DNA of 64,000 nucleotides from Janthinobacterium tructae. GTDB lineage: Bacteria; Pseudomonadota; Gammaproteobacteria; Burkholderiales; Burkholderiaceae_D. Both the position numbers and the translations under genes were made by a program. A model generated the notes under the pieces. It had not been told where the DNA came from. It did no database searches and was given only the letters and a program-made list of their open reading frames with translations. Below, piece by piece: positions 17,750 through 29,381 of this stretch. Numbering within the stretch: the stretch's first letter is position 1; each line of letters opens with the position of its first letter. Where the stretch lies: NCBI RefSeq assembly GCF_006517255.1, contig NZ_CP041185.1, forward strand, positions 5,208,001 to 5,272,000, in the 5' to 3' direction.

Positions 17750-17825
17750 GGCCATTTATATTTGAATTGTATAAATGGGCAAGAAAAATGGTATTTGCCA
17801 TACATATTCCGTTTGATGCATAGTG
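17750..17825 (+). promoter_or_regulatory. 76-bp promoter/operator element, copy 2 (phosphorylase operon)
   Basis: This is the partner of 14421-14496 in the same orientation relative to its operon. It holds the dyad CCATTTATA-N9-TATAAATGG (17752-17778), whose centre coincides with that of copy 1. Then follow TTGCCA and CATAGT 18 bp apart as candidate promoter hexamers, and the identical 12-mer TGATGCATAGTG at its end. A perfect TATAAT at 17741-17746 lies just upstream but lacks a good -35. From here to the ATG at 17959 there is a leader of about 130 nt with no gene. Confidence 0.65.
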
Positions 17826-17958
17826 GCGGAAAATAGCAGCCATACGCATCTGGATAGTCCAGCAACAACCATATATACCCGTAACCTGGGCCGTACTTCT
17901 TCACCGGGGACGGCCGCGCAGGCAGCAACCATCATCATTAGTCAATCAGAGGATAACC

Positions 17959-18798
17959 ATGTCGAACAACACCCCTTTCCACGCCGCCGAAATCATCCGT
18001 GCCCGCGCTCCTGAAAATTTCAAGCCGCGCGTGGCGATGATCCTCGGCTCCGGCCTGGGTGTGTTGGCCGAGCAGATGACGGACGCCGTCAGCATCAGCT
18101 TTGACGAATTGCCAGGTTTCCCGATCAGCACCGTGCACGGCCATGCCGGCGAACTGGTGGTCGGCACCCTGTCGGGCGTCGCTGTCGTCTGCATGAAGGG
18201 CCGTGGCCACTTCTATGAAGGCTATGGCATGGGCGTGATGACGAGCGCCATCCGCACCCTGAAGCTGCTGGGCTGCGAAATGCTGTTCGTCACCAACGCC
18301 GCCGGTTCCCTGCGCCCTGAAGTGGACGCCGGCAGCCTGGTGGCCATCAGCGACCATATCAATCTGCTGCCAGGCACGCCGATGGTCGGCCCGAACGACG
18401 ACCGCTTCGGCCCGCGCTTCTTCAGCATGGCCAACGCCTACGATGCCGATCTGCGCAACCTGGTCAAGGACACGGCAGCCTCGAACGGCATCACCCTGCA
18501 CGAAGGCGTGTTCGTCGCCTACCCTGGCCCGAACTTCGAGACGGCCGCCGAAATCCGCATGATGGCCCGCCTGGGCGCCGACACGGTCGGCATGTCCGTG
18601 GTGCCGGAAGTGGTCTCGGCCCGTCATTGCGACCTGAAAGTGGTGGGCGTATCCGTCATCACCAACCTGGCTGAAGGCATGTCGCCATTCGCCCTGTCGC
18701 ACGAGCAAACCCTGAAATACGCGGCCATCGGCGCGAAAGACCTGGTCAAGCTGATCCTGGCTTTCCTCTCCAAGGTTGCTGAAAAACCGCAAGCCTAA
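17959..18798 (+). CDS. Purine nucleoside phosphorylase (trimeric PunA/XapA type)
   Basis: This is a 279-residue purine nucleoside phosphorylase of the trimeric family. It splits inosine, guanosine or xanthosine with phosphate into base and (deoxy)ribose 1-phosphate. Motifs: MILGSGLGVLAEQM near the start (phosphate loop), VHGHAGELVVG, RGHFYEGYGM, TNAAGSLRPEV, the base-binding part GVFVAYPGPNFETAAEIR, and VGMSVVPEVVSARHC. An AGAGGAT ribosome site precedes the ATG. It opens the forward salvage operon; its ribose and deoxyribose 1-phosphate products are the substrates of the next enzyme, DeoB. XapA and PunA cannot be told apart by eye. Confidence 0.92.
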   Translation: MSNNTPFHAAEIIRARAPENFKPRVAMILGSGLGVLAEQMTDAVSISFDELPGFPISTVHGHAGELVVGTLSGVAVVCMKGRGHFYEGYGMGVMTSAIRTLKLLGCEMLFVTNAAGSLRPEVDAGSLVAISDHINLLPGTPMVGPNDDRFGPRFFSMANAYDADLRNLVKDTAASNGITLHEGVFVAYPGPNFETAAEIRMMARLGADTVGMSVVPEVVSARHCDLKVVGVSVITNLAEGMSPFALSHEQTLKYAAIGAKDLVKLILAFLSKVAEKPQA

Positions 18799-18848
18799 AT
18801 ACTTTTTACGCAGTAGCGGCGCGCCGGCCACCGGCGCTGCCGCGCGGC

Positions 18849-18868
18849 AGGCCGGGAAAATCCGGCCT
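18849..18868 (+). repeat. Hairpin between phosphorylase gene and deoB
   Basis: AGGCCGG (18849-18855) and CCGGCCT (18862-18868) form a 7-bp stem with a GAAAAT loop, in a 116-bp gap rich in GC palindromes. There is no T run, so it is more likely an mRNA-stability or partial-attenuation structure than a terminator. Confidence 0.5.
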
Positions 18869-18914
18869 ACACTGTCCGCATCATTCCGCATCATTCCGTA
18901 AAGCGAGCCTTATC

Positions 18915-20108
18915 ATGTCACGCGCATTTATCCTCCTGCTTGATTCCTTCGGCCTTGGCGCGACGCCAGACGCCGCCAAGTATGGCGACGCAGGTGCCAA
19001 TACCTTTGGCCACATTGCCAGCACTGTCGCCAAAAGCGGCAAGACCTTGAAACTCCCGAACATGGAACGCCTGGGACTGGGTGCCGCCGCGCACCTGGCC
19101 AGCGGCGAATGGGCCACCGGCTTCGACCAGCGCGACGGTTTCACCGGCGCCTACGGCGCGGCGCGCGAGCGCTCCACCGGCAAGGACACGCAGAGCGGCC
19201 ACTGGGAAATCGCCGGCGTGCCCGTCGAATTCGACTGGGGCTACTTCCCCCGCACCACGCCATCGTTCCCGGCCGACCTGACCGACAAGCTCCAGGCCCT
19301 GTCCGGCGTGCCCGGCTTCCTCGGCGACTGCCATGCCTCGGGCACGGACATCATCAACAAGCATGGCGATGAACACGTCGCCACCGGCAAGCTGATTATC
19401 TATACCTCGGGCGACTCGGTGATGCAGATCGCCGCGCACGAAGAATCGTTCGGCCTCGAGCGTCTGTATGAAGTGTGCGAAATGGCCTTCAAGTTGGTCG
19501 AACCGTACAACATCGGCCGCGTCATCGCCCGCCCGTTCACGGGCAGCAATGGCAACTACACGCGCACTTCCAACCGCCACGACTATGCCGTCGCGCCGCC
19601 AAGCAAGACCCTGCTCGACCACGTCAAGGATGCGGGCGGCGAAGTCGTCGGCCTGGGCAAGATCAGCGACATTTTCGCTACCCAGGGTATTTCCAGGGTC
19701 GTCAAGGGCGTCGACAACATGGCGCTGTTCGAAGCGCTGTTGAAGACAGCCGATGAAGTGCAGGACAAGTCGCTCACCTTCGTGAACTTCGTCGATTTCG
19801 ACCAGGCCTTCGGCCACCGCCGCAACGTCGAAGGCTATGCCGACGCGCTGCGCGAAATGGATGCGCGCCTGCCGGAATTCATGGCCAAGCTCAAGGAAGG
19901 CGACCTGGTCGTGATCACCGCCGACCATGGGTGCGACCCCACTTGGCACGGCTCCGACCACACCCGCGAACACATTCCGATGATCTTCTTCGGTCCCGGC
20001 GTCGCCCCGCGCGCACTGGGTATTTCCGAGACGTTCTCCGATATTGGCCAAACCCTCGCCAAGCACCTTGGCGTACCACCACTTGCTAATGGAACCAGCT
20101 TGTTATGA
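18915..20108 (+). CDS. deoB: Phosphopentomutase
   Basis: This is DeoB, 397 residues, normal length. It converts ribose 1-phosphate and deoxyribose 1-phosphate to the 5-phosphates using Mn2+. It belongs to the alkaline-phosphatase superfamily: FILLLDSFGLGATPDA near the N-terminus holds the first metal Asp, KDTQSGHWEIAGVP carries the phosphorylated Thr region, and TFVNFVDFDQAFGHRRN and VITADHGCDPTWHGSDHTRE supply the remaining Asp/His metal ligands. It lies between the phosphorylase that makes its substrate and deoC that uses its product, and its end overlaps the deoC start by four bases. Confidence 0.96.
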   Translation: MSRAFILLLDSFGLGATPDAAKYGDAGANTFGHIASTVAKSGKTLKLPNMERLGLGAAAHLASGEWATGFDQRDGFTGAYGAARERSTGKDTQSGHWEIAGVPVEFDWGYFPRTTPSFPADLTDKLQALSGVPGFLGDCHASGTDIINKHGDEHVATGKLIIYTSGDSVMQIAAHEESFGLERLYEVCEMAFKLVEPYNIGRVIARPFTGSNGNYTRTSNRHDYAVAPPSKTLLDHVKDAGGEVVGLGKISDIFATQGISRVVKGVDNMALFEALLKTADEVQDKSLTFVNFVDFDQAFGHRRNVEGYADALREMDARLPEFMAKLKEGDLVVITADHGCDPTWHGSDHTREHIPMIFFGPGVAPRALGISETFSDIGQTLAKHLGVPPLANGTSLL

Positions 20109-21064
20109 CACTCATGCACCCCGAATTCAAGCGTAACGAGGCCGTTGGCCTCGACCTGGGCTGGATCAACCAGATCCGCGTCAACCGCGCCGCGACGGAC
20201 CGCCGCGCGGCCAGCCTGGCGAACCGCCGTACGGTGAAAAAGGAATACCAGGCTGCCTGGCTGGTGAAAGCCATCCAGATGATCGACCTGACCACCCTCG
20301 GCGGCGACGATACGCCGGGCCGCGTGGAACGCCTGTGCATGAAGGCCATGCGCCCGCTGCGTGCGGACCTGATGGACGCACTGGGCCTGACGCAATTGAG
20401 CACCGGCGCCGTGTGCGTGTACCACGAGATGATTCAGCCGGCCGTGAAGGTCATCCAGGGCCGCTTGCCCATCGCCGCCGTGTCGACGGGTTTCCCGGCC
20501 GGCCTGACGAGCATGGAAACGAAGCTGCGCGAGATTGAACTGTCGGTCGCCGCGGGCGCTTCCGAGATCGATATCGTCATCACGCGCCAGCACGTCCTGA
20601 ACGGCAACTGGCAAGTGCTGTACGACGAAATGCTGGCTTACCGCAAGGCTTGCGGCGTAGCGCACGTGAAGGCGATTCTCGCCACGGGCGATTTGCTGAC
20701 CATGGAAAACGTGGCCAAGGCGTCGTGGGTCTGCATGATGGCCGGTGCCGATTTCATCAAGACCTCCACCGGTAAAGAGGGCGTGAACGCCACCATCCCA
20801 GTGGCCCTGACGATGGTGCGCACGATTCGCGAATACCACGAGCAGACGGGCTTCCAGGTGGGCTTCAAGCCGGCCGGCGGCGTCAGCTCGGCCAAGAGCG
20901 CGCTGCAATACCTGACCCTGATGAAGGAAGAACTGGGCAACGAATGGTTGCAACCGCACCTGTTCCGCATCGGCGCTTCCAGCCTGCTGACCGACATCGA
21001 GCGCCAGCTCGAGCACTACGTCACCGGCAGCTACTCGGCCAATCATCGTCACGCACAACCTTAA
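20105..21064 (+). CDS. deoC: Deoxyribose-phosphate aldolase
   Basis: This 319-residue DERA splits 2-deoxyribose 5-phosphate into glyceraldehyde 3-phosphate and acetaldehyde. The Schiff-base Lys lies in GADFIKTSTGKEGVNAT (Lys219), and the second catalytic Lys is in VGFKPAGGVSS. It has an N-terminal extension of about 50 residues, making it longer than the E. coli enzyme and like the long animal-type DERA. The ATG overlaps deoB by four bases, so the two are translationally coupled. The next gene, an aldehyde dehydrogenase, may dispose of the acetaldehyde. Confidence 0.95.
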   Translation: MTLMHPEFKRNEAVGLDLGWINQIRVNRAATDRRAASLANRRTVKKEYQAAWLVKAIQMIDLTTLGGDDTPGRVERLCMKAMRPLRADLMDALGLTQLSTGAVCVYHEMIQPAVKVIQGRLPIAAVSTGFPAGLTSMETKLREIELSVAAGASEIDIVITRQHVLNGNWQVLYDEMLAYRKACGVAHVKAILATGDLLTMENVAKASWVCMMAGADFIKTSTGKEGVNATIPVALTMVRTIREYHEQTGFQVGFKPAGGVSSAKSALQYLTLMKEELGNEWLQPHLFRIGASSLLTDIERQLEHYVTGSYSANHRHAQP

Positions 21065-21076
21065 AGAACAATCGTC

Positions 21077-23458
21077 ATGCCAACAATTAACGAGATTCTC
21101 ACTACTATGGACTACGGCCCTGCTCCCGAAAGTCAAAAAGAAGCGCAGGCGTGGCTCGATGGCCACCAGCGCAAATTCGGTCTGTTCATCGACAATGCCT
21201 GGAGCGAGCCGGCGGAACTGTTCGCCTCGACCAATCCTGCCGACGGGACGCAACTGGCCGAACTGACGCAAGCGAGCGACGCGGACGTGGAACGCGCCGT
21301 GGCAGCGGCGCGCCGCGCGCTGCCCGTATGGCAGGGCATGGGTGGCCACGGCCGCGCGAAAGTCATGTACGCGCTGGCCCGTTTGCTGCAAAAGCATTCG
21401 CGCCTGTTCGCCGTGCTGGAAACGCTGGACAACGGCAAGACCATTCGCGAAACGCGCGATATCGACCTGCCGCTGGCCGCGCGCCATTTCTACCATCACG
21501 CCGGCTGGGCGCAGCTGCAATCGGAAGAATTTGCCGATTACCGCGCCGTGGGCGTGGTGGGCCAGATCGTGCCGTGGAATTTCCCCCTGCTGATGCTGTC
21601 GTGGAAAATCGCCCCGGCCCTGGCGGCCGGTAACACGGTGGTCTTCAAGCCGGCCGAATTCACCTCGCTCACCGCCATGCTGTTCGCCGAATTGTGCCTG
21701 CAAGCGGGCGTGCCGGCCGGCGTGGTCAATATCGTCACGGGTGACGGCACGGTGGGTGCCGCCATCGTCAACCATCCTGGCGTCGACAAGATCGCGTTTA
21801 CGGGTTCCACCGAAGTGGGCCGCGCGATCCGTATCGCGACGGCCGGCAGCGGCAAGAAGCTCTCGCTGGAGCTGGGCGGCAAGTCGCCGTTCATCGTCTT
21901 TGAAGACGCGGACCTGGACGGCGCCGTGGAAGGCCTGGTCGATTCGATCTGGTTCAACCAGGGACAAGTCTGCTGCGCCGGTTCGCGCCTGCTGGTGCAG
22001 GAATCGATCCAGGAGCGCTTCCTGAACAAGGTGCGCGCGCGCATGGAAAACCTGCGCCTCGGCTCGCCGCTGGACAAATCGATGGACGTGGGCGCGCTGG
22101 TCGATCCGGTGCAGCGCCAGCGCATCGCCGCGCTGGTCGACTCTGCCCGTGCCGAAGGCTGCGACGTGTGGCAGCCGGCGTGCGAACTGCCGCTTGATGG
22201 CTCGTGGTTCCCGCCGACCCTGATCACGGGCGCGTCGACGTCGGCTGCCGTGGCGCAGGCTGAAATCTTCGGCCCCGTGCTCGTCGCCATGAGCTTCCGC
22301 ACGCCGCCTGAAGCGGTGCAACTGGCGAACAACACGGTGTACGGCCTGGCCGCCAGCGTGTGGACCGAGTCGATCAGCCTGGCCCTCGATATCGCTCCCG
22401 CCATCAAGGCCGGCGTGGTGTGGATCAACAGCGCGAATCAGTTCGACGCGGCTTGTGGCTTCGGCGGCTATCGCGAATCGGGCTTCGGCCGTGAAGGCGG
22501 CCGCGAAGGCATGCTGGAATACATGACTGCCCTGGCCGAAGATGCGCGTCCGGCCCTGCCGGTGGTGGAAGCGAAGGCCAAGGCCAATGTGAAACCGGTT
22601 GCCGCCGATCCCTTCGCCATCGACCGCACGGCCAAGATGTATATCGGCGGCAAGCAGGCGCGCCCTGACAGCGCCTACAGCGCGCCCGTATTTGGCGTGA
22701 ATGGCGCCTTGCTGGCCGAAGTGGGCCTGGGCAGCCGCAAGGATATCCGCAACGCCGTCGAAGCGGCGCACAAGGCGTCCGGCTGGACCAGCGCCACGGC
22801 GCACAACCGCGCGCAAGTGCTGTACTACATCGCCGAAAACCTCGCTGCGCGCGCCGACGAATTCGCCGCCCGCATCGCCGCCATGACGGGCAGTAAAAAT
22901 CCCGAGAAGGAAGTGCAGGCATCGATCGAACGCCTGTTCTACTACGCCGCCTGGGCCGACAAGTACGACGGCCTGGCGCACCAGCCGCCCACCAAGGGCA
23001 TCACCGTGGCGCTGAACGAAGCGGTCGGCGTGATCGGCATCGTCTGCCCGAATGAAGCGCCTTTGCTCGGTTTCATTTCGCTGGTGGCGCCGGCCATCGC
23101 GCTGGGCAACCGCGTGGTGGTAGTGCCGTCGGAAGCGCATCCGCTCTCCGCGCTGGACCTGTACCAGGTGTTCGATACGTCCGACCTGCCGGGCGGCGTC
23201 GTCAACATCATCAGCGGCAATGCCGATGAACTGGCGCGCACCCTGGCCACGCACGCCGACATCGACGCTGTCTGGCGCCATGACGGCTCGCTTGACGGTT
23301 GCGCGGAAGTCGAGCGCCTGTCGGCCGCTACCCTGAAGCGCACCTGGGTCGGTGGCGCCAAAGGCCGCGACTGGTACAGCGCGGCCCAAAGCGGCGGCCG
23401 TGCCGTGCTGGCGCATGCGTCGCAAGTGAAAAACGTGTGGATACCTTACGGTGTTTAA
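21077..23458 (+). CDS. Double-domain aldehyde dehydrogenase (ALDH16-like)
   Basis: This 793-residue protein carries two aldehyde-dehydrogenase domains. The first (about 35-500) is complete: GQIVPWNFPLLM, FTGSTEVGRAI, catalytic Glu265 in LELGGKSPF and nucleophile Cys299 in FNQGQVCCAGSR. The second (about 525-793) starts MYIGGKQARPDSAYS and keeps GVIGIVCPNEAPLLGF but stops without a Cys-containing active-site loop, so it looks non-catalytic. This matches the ALDH16 layout. Twelve bases after deoC, it probably oxidises the acetaldehyde released by DeoC to acetate with NAD+; that substrate is inferred from position. Confidence 0.88.
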   Translation: MPTINEILTTMDYGPAPESQKEAQAWLDGHQRKFGLFIDNAWSEPAELFASTNPADGTQLAELTQASDADVERAVAAARRALPVWQGMGGHGRAKVMYALARLLQKHSRLFAVLETLDNGKTIRETRDIDLPLAARHFYHHAGWAQLQSEEFADYRAVGVVGQIVPWNFPLLMLSWKIAPALAAGNTVVFKPAEFTSLTAMLFAELCLQAGVPAGVVNIVTGDGTVGAAIVNHPGVDKIAFTGSTEVGRAIRIATAGSGKKLSLELGGKSPFIVFEDADLDGAVEGLVDSIWFNQGQVCCAGSRLLVQESIQERFLNKVRARMENLRLGSPLDKSMDVGALVDPVQRQRIAALVDSARAEGCDVWQPACELPLDGSWFPPTLITGASTSAAVAQAEIFGPVLVAMSFRTPPEAVQLANNTVYGLAASVWTESISLALDIAPAIKAGVVWINSANQFDAACGFGGYRESGFGREGGREGMLEYMTALAEDARPALPVVEAKAKANVKPVAADPFAIDRTAKMYIGGKQARPDSAYSAPVFGVNGALLAEVGLGSRKDIRNAVEAAHKASGWTSATAHNRAQVLYYIAENLAARADEFAARIAAMTGSKNPEKEVQASIERLFYYAAWADKYDGLAHQPPTKGITVALNEAVGVIGIVCPNEAPLLGFISLVAPAIALGNRVVVVPSEAHPLSALDLYQVFDTSDLPGGVVNIISGNADELARTLATHADIDAVWRHDGSLDGCAEVERLSAATLKRTWVGGAKGRDWYSAAQSGGRAVLAHASQVKNVWIPYGV

Positions 23459-23484
23459 CTGACTGATCATTGGAATTGTAAAGC

Positions 23485-23549
23485 TGGGGTCAGACCCGTC
23501 GGGGGGATACGCCAATGGGCGTATCCCGATCCCGCAGGGACTGACCCCA
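23485..23549. repeat. Two-tier GC palindrome before deoA
   Basis: The outer arms TGGGGTCAG (23485-23493) and CTGACCCCA (23541-23549) enclose an inner 10-bp stem GGGATACGCC / GGCGTATCCC (23504-23513 and 23518-23527). It resembles mobile or REP-like intergenic palindromes. A related hairpin lies after deoA at 24925-24951. Confidence 0.75.
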
Positions 23550-23574
23550 AACCTATTTTTATTGGAGTTATTCC

Positions 23575-24897
23575 ATGTTGTTAACCCAGGAAATCATTCG
23601 CAAGAAGCGCGACAAGGGCGTGCTGAGCGCCGAGGAAATCCAGTTTTTTGTGCGCGGCATCACTGACGGCAGCGTCAGCGAAGGCCAGATCGCGGCGCTG
23701 GGCATGGCCGTCTATTTCAACGACATGAACATGGACGAGCGCGTCGCGTTTACCCTGGCCATGCGTGATTCCGGCCAGGTGCTGGACTGGCGTTCGCTGA
23801 ACCTGCCTGGCCCCGTCGTCGACAAGCATTCGACGGGCGGCGTGGGCGATGTGGTTTCCCTGCTGCTGGGCCCCATGGTCGCCGCGTGCGGCGGCTACGT
23901 GCCGATGATCTCGGGCCGCGGCCTGGGCCACACGGGCGGCACCCTGGACAAGTTCGACGCCATTCCCGGCTATTGCACGGTGCCGGACAATGAACTGTTC
24001 CGCAAGGTGGTCAAGGAAGTTGGCGTGGCCATCATCGGCCAGACGGCCCAGCTGGCGCCGGCCGACAAGCGTTTTTACAGCATCCGCGACGTCACCGCTA
24101 CGGTGGAATCAGTGGCCATGATTACCGGCTCCATCCTGTCGAAGAAACTGTCGGCCGGGCTGGATGCGCTGGTGATGGACGTCAAAGTGGGCACGGGCGC
24201 CTTCATGCCGACCTACGACAAATCGGTGGAGCTGGCCGAGAGCATCGTCGCCGTCGGCAATGGCGCGGGCATGCAGACCTCGGCGATTTTGACGGACATG
24301 AATGAATCGCTGGCGCCATACGCCGGCAATGCGCTGGAAGTACGCGGCGCCATGGATTACCTGACGGGCCGTTCGCGTCCCGCGCGCCTGCACGAAGTCA
24401 CGTTGTCGCTGTGCGCCGAGATGCTGGTGCTGGGCGGCCTGGCGGCCACCGAAGAGGAAGCGCGCGTGAAATTGATGGCGGCCCTCGATTCGGGCGCAGC
24501 AGCCGAGCGCTTCTCGCGCATGGTCGCCGCCCTGGGCGGCCCGGCGGACCTGGTCGAGAACCCGGACAAGCATCTGGAGCAGGCGCCGTTCGTCGTGCCG
24601 GCACCGGCGTTGTCCGCCGGCTTTGCCAACGTGCGCGATTGCCGCGCCATCGGCCTGGCAGTGGTGGCCCTGGGTGGTGGCCGCCGCCGTCCGACGGACA
24701 GCATCGATTTCGCTGTCGGCCTGACGGATCTGGTAGGTCTGGGCGAGCAAGTATCCGTCGGCCAGCCGCTGGCCATGGTGCATGCGCGCACGCAAGCGGC
24801 GGCGCAGCAAGCCGTCAGGGAAATCCAGGAAGCGTATGCCATCAGCGCGGTGGCGCTGGCGGCCAGTCCGGTGATTTACCGTACGATTCGTCCGTAA
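23575..24897 (+). CDS. deoA: Thymidine phosphorylase
   Basis: This is DeoA, 440 residues, expected length. It splits thymidine and deoxyuridine with phosphate to base and deoxyribose 1-phosphate. The family signature is clear: [20 protein letters not shown] (phosphate binding) and [20 protein letters not shown], then [12 protein letters not shown]. The start has a GGAG ribosome site (TTGGAGTTATTCC). A 116-bp gap filled by a palindrome separates it from the aldehyde dehydrogenase, so its expression may differ from the genes upstream, though strand and pathway agree. Confidence 0.96.
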   Translation: MLLTQEIIRKKRDKGVLSAEEIQFFVRGITDGSVSEGQIAALGMAVYFNDMNMDERVAFTLAMRDSGQVLDWRSLNLPGPVVDKHSTGGVGDVVSLLLGPMVAACGGYVPMISGRGLGHTGGTLDKFDAIPGYCTVPDNELFRKVVKEVGVAIIGQTAQLAPADKRFYSIRDVTATVESVAMITGSILSKKLSAGLDALVMDVKVGTGAFMPTYDKSVELAESIVAVGNGAGMQTSAILTDMNESLAPYAGNALEVRGAMDYLTGRSRPARLHEVTLSLCAEMLVLGGLAATEEEARVKLMAALDSGAAAERFSRMVAALGGPADLVENPDKHLEQAPFVVPAPALSAGFANVRDCRAIGLAVVALGGGRRRPTDSIDFAVGLTDLVGLGEQVSVGQPLAMVHARTQAAAQQAVREIQEAYAISAVALAASPVIYRTIRP

Positions 24898-24908
24898 ACT
24901 ATTTTTAG

Positions 24909-27773
<2,865 letters not shown>

Positions 27774-27784
27774 TGTTCTCCGTC

Positions 27785-28207
27785 TTACCATGGGTCGTAG
27801 GTGCCCAGGCTCCAGATATGGCCTTCCGGGTCGCGGCACGTAAAGCCGCGTCCGCCGTAATCTTCATCCTTGATGTCGAGCACGATCTCGGCGCCGGCCT
27901 CGCGCGCGCTGCGGTAGACGGCATCGGCATCGCTGACGACCAGGTAGCAGTTTTGCGTGTTGGCGCCGCCGACGTCACCAGGCAGTTTCATCAGGCGGCC
28001 ATAGTCGCTGTCGAGGGCCGGCGCCACCATGACCATGCCGTTGCCAAAGCTCAGTTGCGCATGGGCGACGCCACCATTGCCGTCAGGCACGATCAATTGT
28101 TTTTCAAAACCGAGCGCCTTGCATAGCCATTCGATGGCGGCGGGCGCGTCGCGGTAGCGCAGGCAGGGAATGGTCGTGCCGGTTGTAGCTTTTGCTGTCG
28201 TGGTCAT
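27785..28207 (-). CDS. VOC-family (glyoxalase/PhnB-like) protein
   Basis: This 140-residue protein of the vicinal-oxygen-chelate fold shows two beta-alpha-beta-beta-beta units: TIPCLRYRDAPAAIEWLCKA with GFEKQLIVPD, and YLVVSDADAVYRSAREAGAE ending RGFTCRDPEGHIWSLGTY. The PhnB-like subgroup includes metal-dependent isomerases, dioxygenases and antibiotic-binding proteins; nothing narrows the function here. It lies 11 bases before the dipeptidase gene on the same strand, so the two may be co-transcribed. Confidence 0.82.
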   Translation of the reverse strand: MTTTAKATTGTTIPCLRYRDAPAAIEWLCKALGFEKQLIVPDGNGGVAHAQLSFGNGMVMVAPALDSDYGRLMKLPGDVGGANTQNCYLVVSDADAVYRSAREAGAEIVLDIKDEDYGGRGFTCRDPEGHIWSLGTYDPW

Positions 28208-28367
28208 CAGAAAACTCCTATGGCTGAGGGGGAGTAGCTTTGATCGTCTATTCAGCGTAGCGTTCCGTATTCAACCCTTCCATCGGGATGGGTTTGATGC
28301 CCGTCAATGCTGCGCGCACTCATAGTGCCATAGAACAATCATTGCACTCTTGCCACGACGAAAATTT

Positions 28368-28637
28368 TTATTGCGGTGACTGCGAAGAGTTCGCTGCCTT
28401 CGTGTCCGTGCCTGTATCGTCGCTGTTGCTTGCCCATCTCAGCAGCATGACGAGGGCAAACAGCATGATGGCCAGTGGCAAGATGGTGATCAGGAACGCC
28501 AGACCCAGGCAGCACACCAGCAGCATGGGCCAGGACATGTCGCGCAGGGCGGCCATGCCCTGGCGCGCGTAGGCGCACAGCTCGCTCCAGAAAGTGCTGA
28601 AGGAAGTGCTGCCCGGTGCCGAATTGATGTCTTTCAT
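28368..28637 (-). CDS. Small membrane protein, function unknown
   Basis: This 89-residue protein has a soluble N-terminus and a long hydrophobic stretch (WPMLLVCCLGLAFLITILPL, then AIMLFALVMLLRW) that would span the membrane once or form a hairpin. It ends in a polar Asp/Thr/Ser-rich tail. ATG 28637 has AGGAG seven bases upstream. No family is recognised. A 160-bp gap without a recognisable gene separates it from the VOC gene. Confidence 0.6.
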   Translation of the reverse strand: MKDINSAPGSTSFSTFWSELCAYARQGMAALRDMSWPMLLVCCLGLAFLITILPLAIMLFALVMLLRWASNSDDTGTDTKAANSSQSPQ

Positions 28638-28774
28638 GCCGTTCTCCTGTGGTTGCCGCTGCCGTATGCAGGTTGGCGATGAATCCACTATAGGTAAAAC
28701 CTTGCTGCCAGACATCGTGTATGCGACGAATGGCAGGAATGGCGGAGCGAACGGCGACAAATCAGGACAAACGG

Positions 28775-29290
28775 TTACTCGAACACCTTGAGTTTCAGCT
28801 GGAAACTGAGGGCGCCATACAGGCGGTCCTTGTAGGACGGCACGACGGCGATATTCACGCCCACGCGCTGGTATTCATAGCTGATGGTGGGGACCAGGGC
28901 CGGAAACCAGCCGCCATCGCGCATCTTCGGATAGCCGCTGAAGCCGCCAACGACGGCGCCGATGCGCAGCGGGCCTACCTTGATCGGCTGGTAGTACACG
29001 CCCAGGTAGTTCGAGTAGGCGCGGTCGCTATTGTAGAAACGGCCGGCCGTGACCGACGCGACCGTGGAAAAGCGGTATTCGGCGCCCAGGCCCGGATTGC
29101 TGTCGTTCAGGTTCTTGTCGCGCTGAAAGTGATACGAATAAAAGCCCGCGTTGAGCCAGGTTTCGCTCAGCGGCTGATTGTCTATCATGCCCACTGTCTG
29201 CGCCTGTACCGTGGATGCCAGTGCCAGCAGCGCCGCGCAGGCGACCTTGCCCAGCAATGACGCGGTGCGCGCCGATGACCATTGTTTCAT
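28775..29290 (-). CDS. Small outer-membrane beta-barrel protein, PagP-like in layout
   Basis: This 171-residue protein has a signal peptide ending STVQA and a mature part of alternating polar/aromatic strands (AGFYSYHFQRD, YRFSTVASVTAGRFYNS, YSNYLGVYYQPIKVGPLRIG, TISYEYQRVGVNIAVVP), ending KLKVFE. Size and strand pattern suggest an 8-stranded outer-membrane barrel. The YLGVYYQP...GAVVGG block recalls PagP-type lipid A palmitoyltransferases, but catalytic residues cannot be assigned with confidence. It stands alone downstream of the TetR regulator, with 91 bp between them. Confidence 0.6.
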   Translation of the reverse strand: MKQWSSARTASLLGKVACAALLALASTVQAQTVGMIDNQPLSETWLNAGFYSYHFQRDKNLNDSNPGLGAEYRFSTVASVTAGRFYNSDRAYSNYLGVYYQPIKVGPLRIGAVVGGFSGYPKMRDGGWFPALVPTISYEYQRVGVNIAVVPSYKDRLYGALSFQLKLKVFE

Positions 29291-29381
29291 GCCTGTTCCT
29301 TATCCTGTCGCTATGGCGCCGCGATTGCAAACGCTCCAGCGCGCCATGCTATCACTGCTCGTTTGTTCCTTGGAAATTTCA

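Noticed and set aside
17826..17958. Purine riboswitch before the nucleoside phosphorylase gene
   Set aside because: The AT-rich dyad suggested one, but no three-way-junction consensus or expression platform could be traced; the similarity to the transporter upstream region is better explained by a DNA operator.
19835..23515. Open frame of 1226 codons on the minus strand opposite deoB-deoC-ALDH
   Set aside because: Runs across three well-identified genes and encodes low-complexity Arg/His/Ala/Gly-rich sequence typical of antisense GC-rich frames.
23485..23549. Rho-independent terminator before deoA
   Set aside because: Strong palindrome but no T run directly after it on either strand; treated as an intergenic repeat.
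28208..28367. Possible extra gene between the VOC and small membrane protein genes
   Set aside because: Only a short plus-strand frame without ribosome site, largely opposite the small membrane protein; no support.
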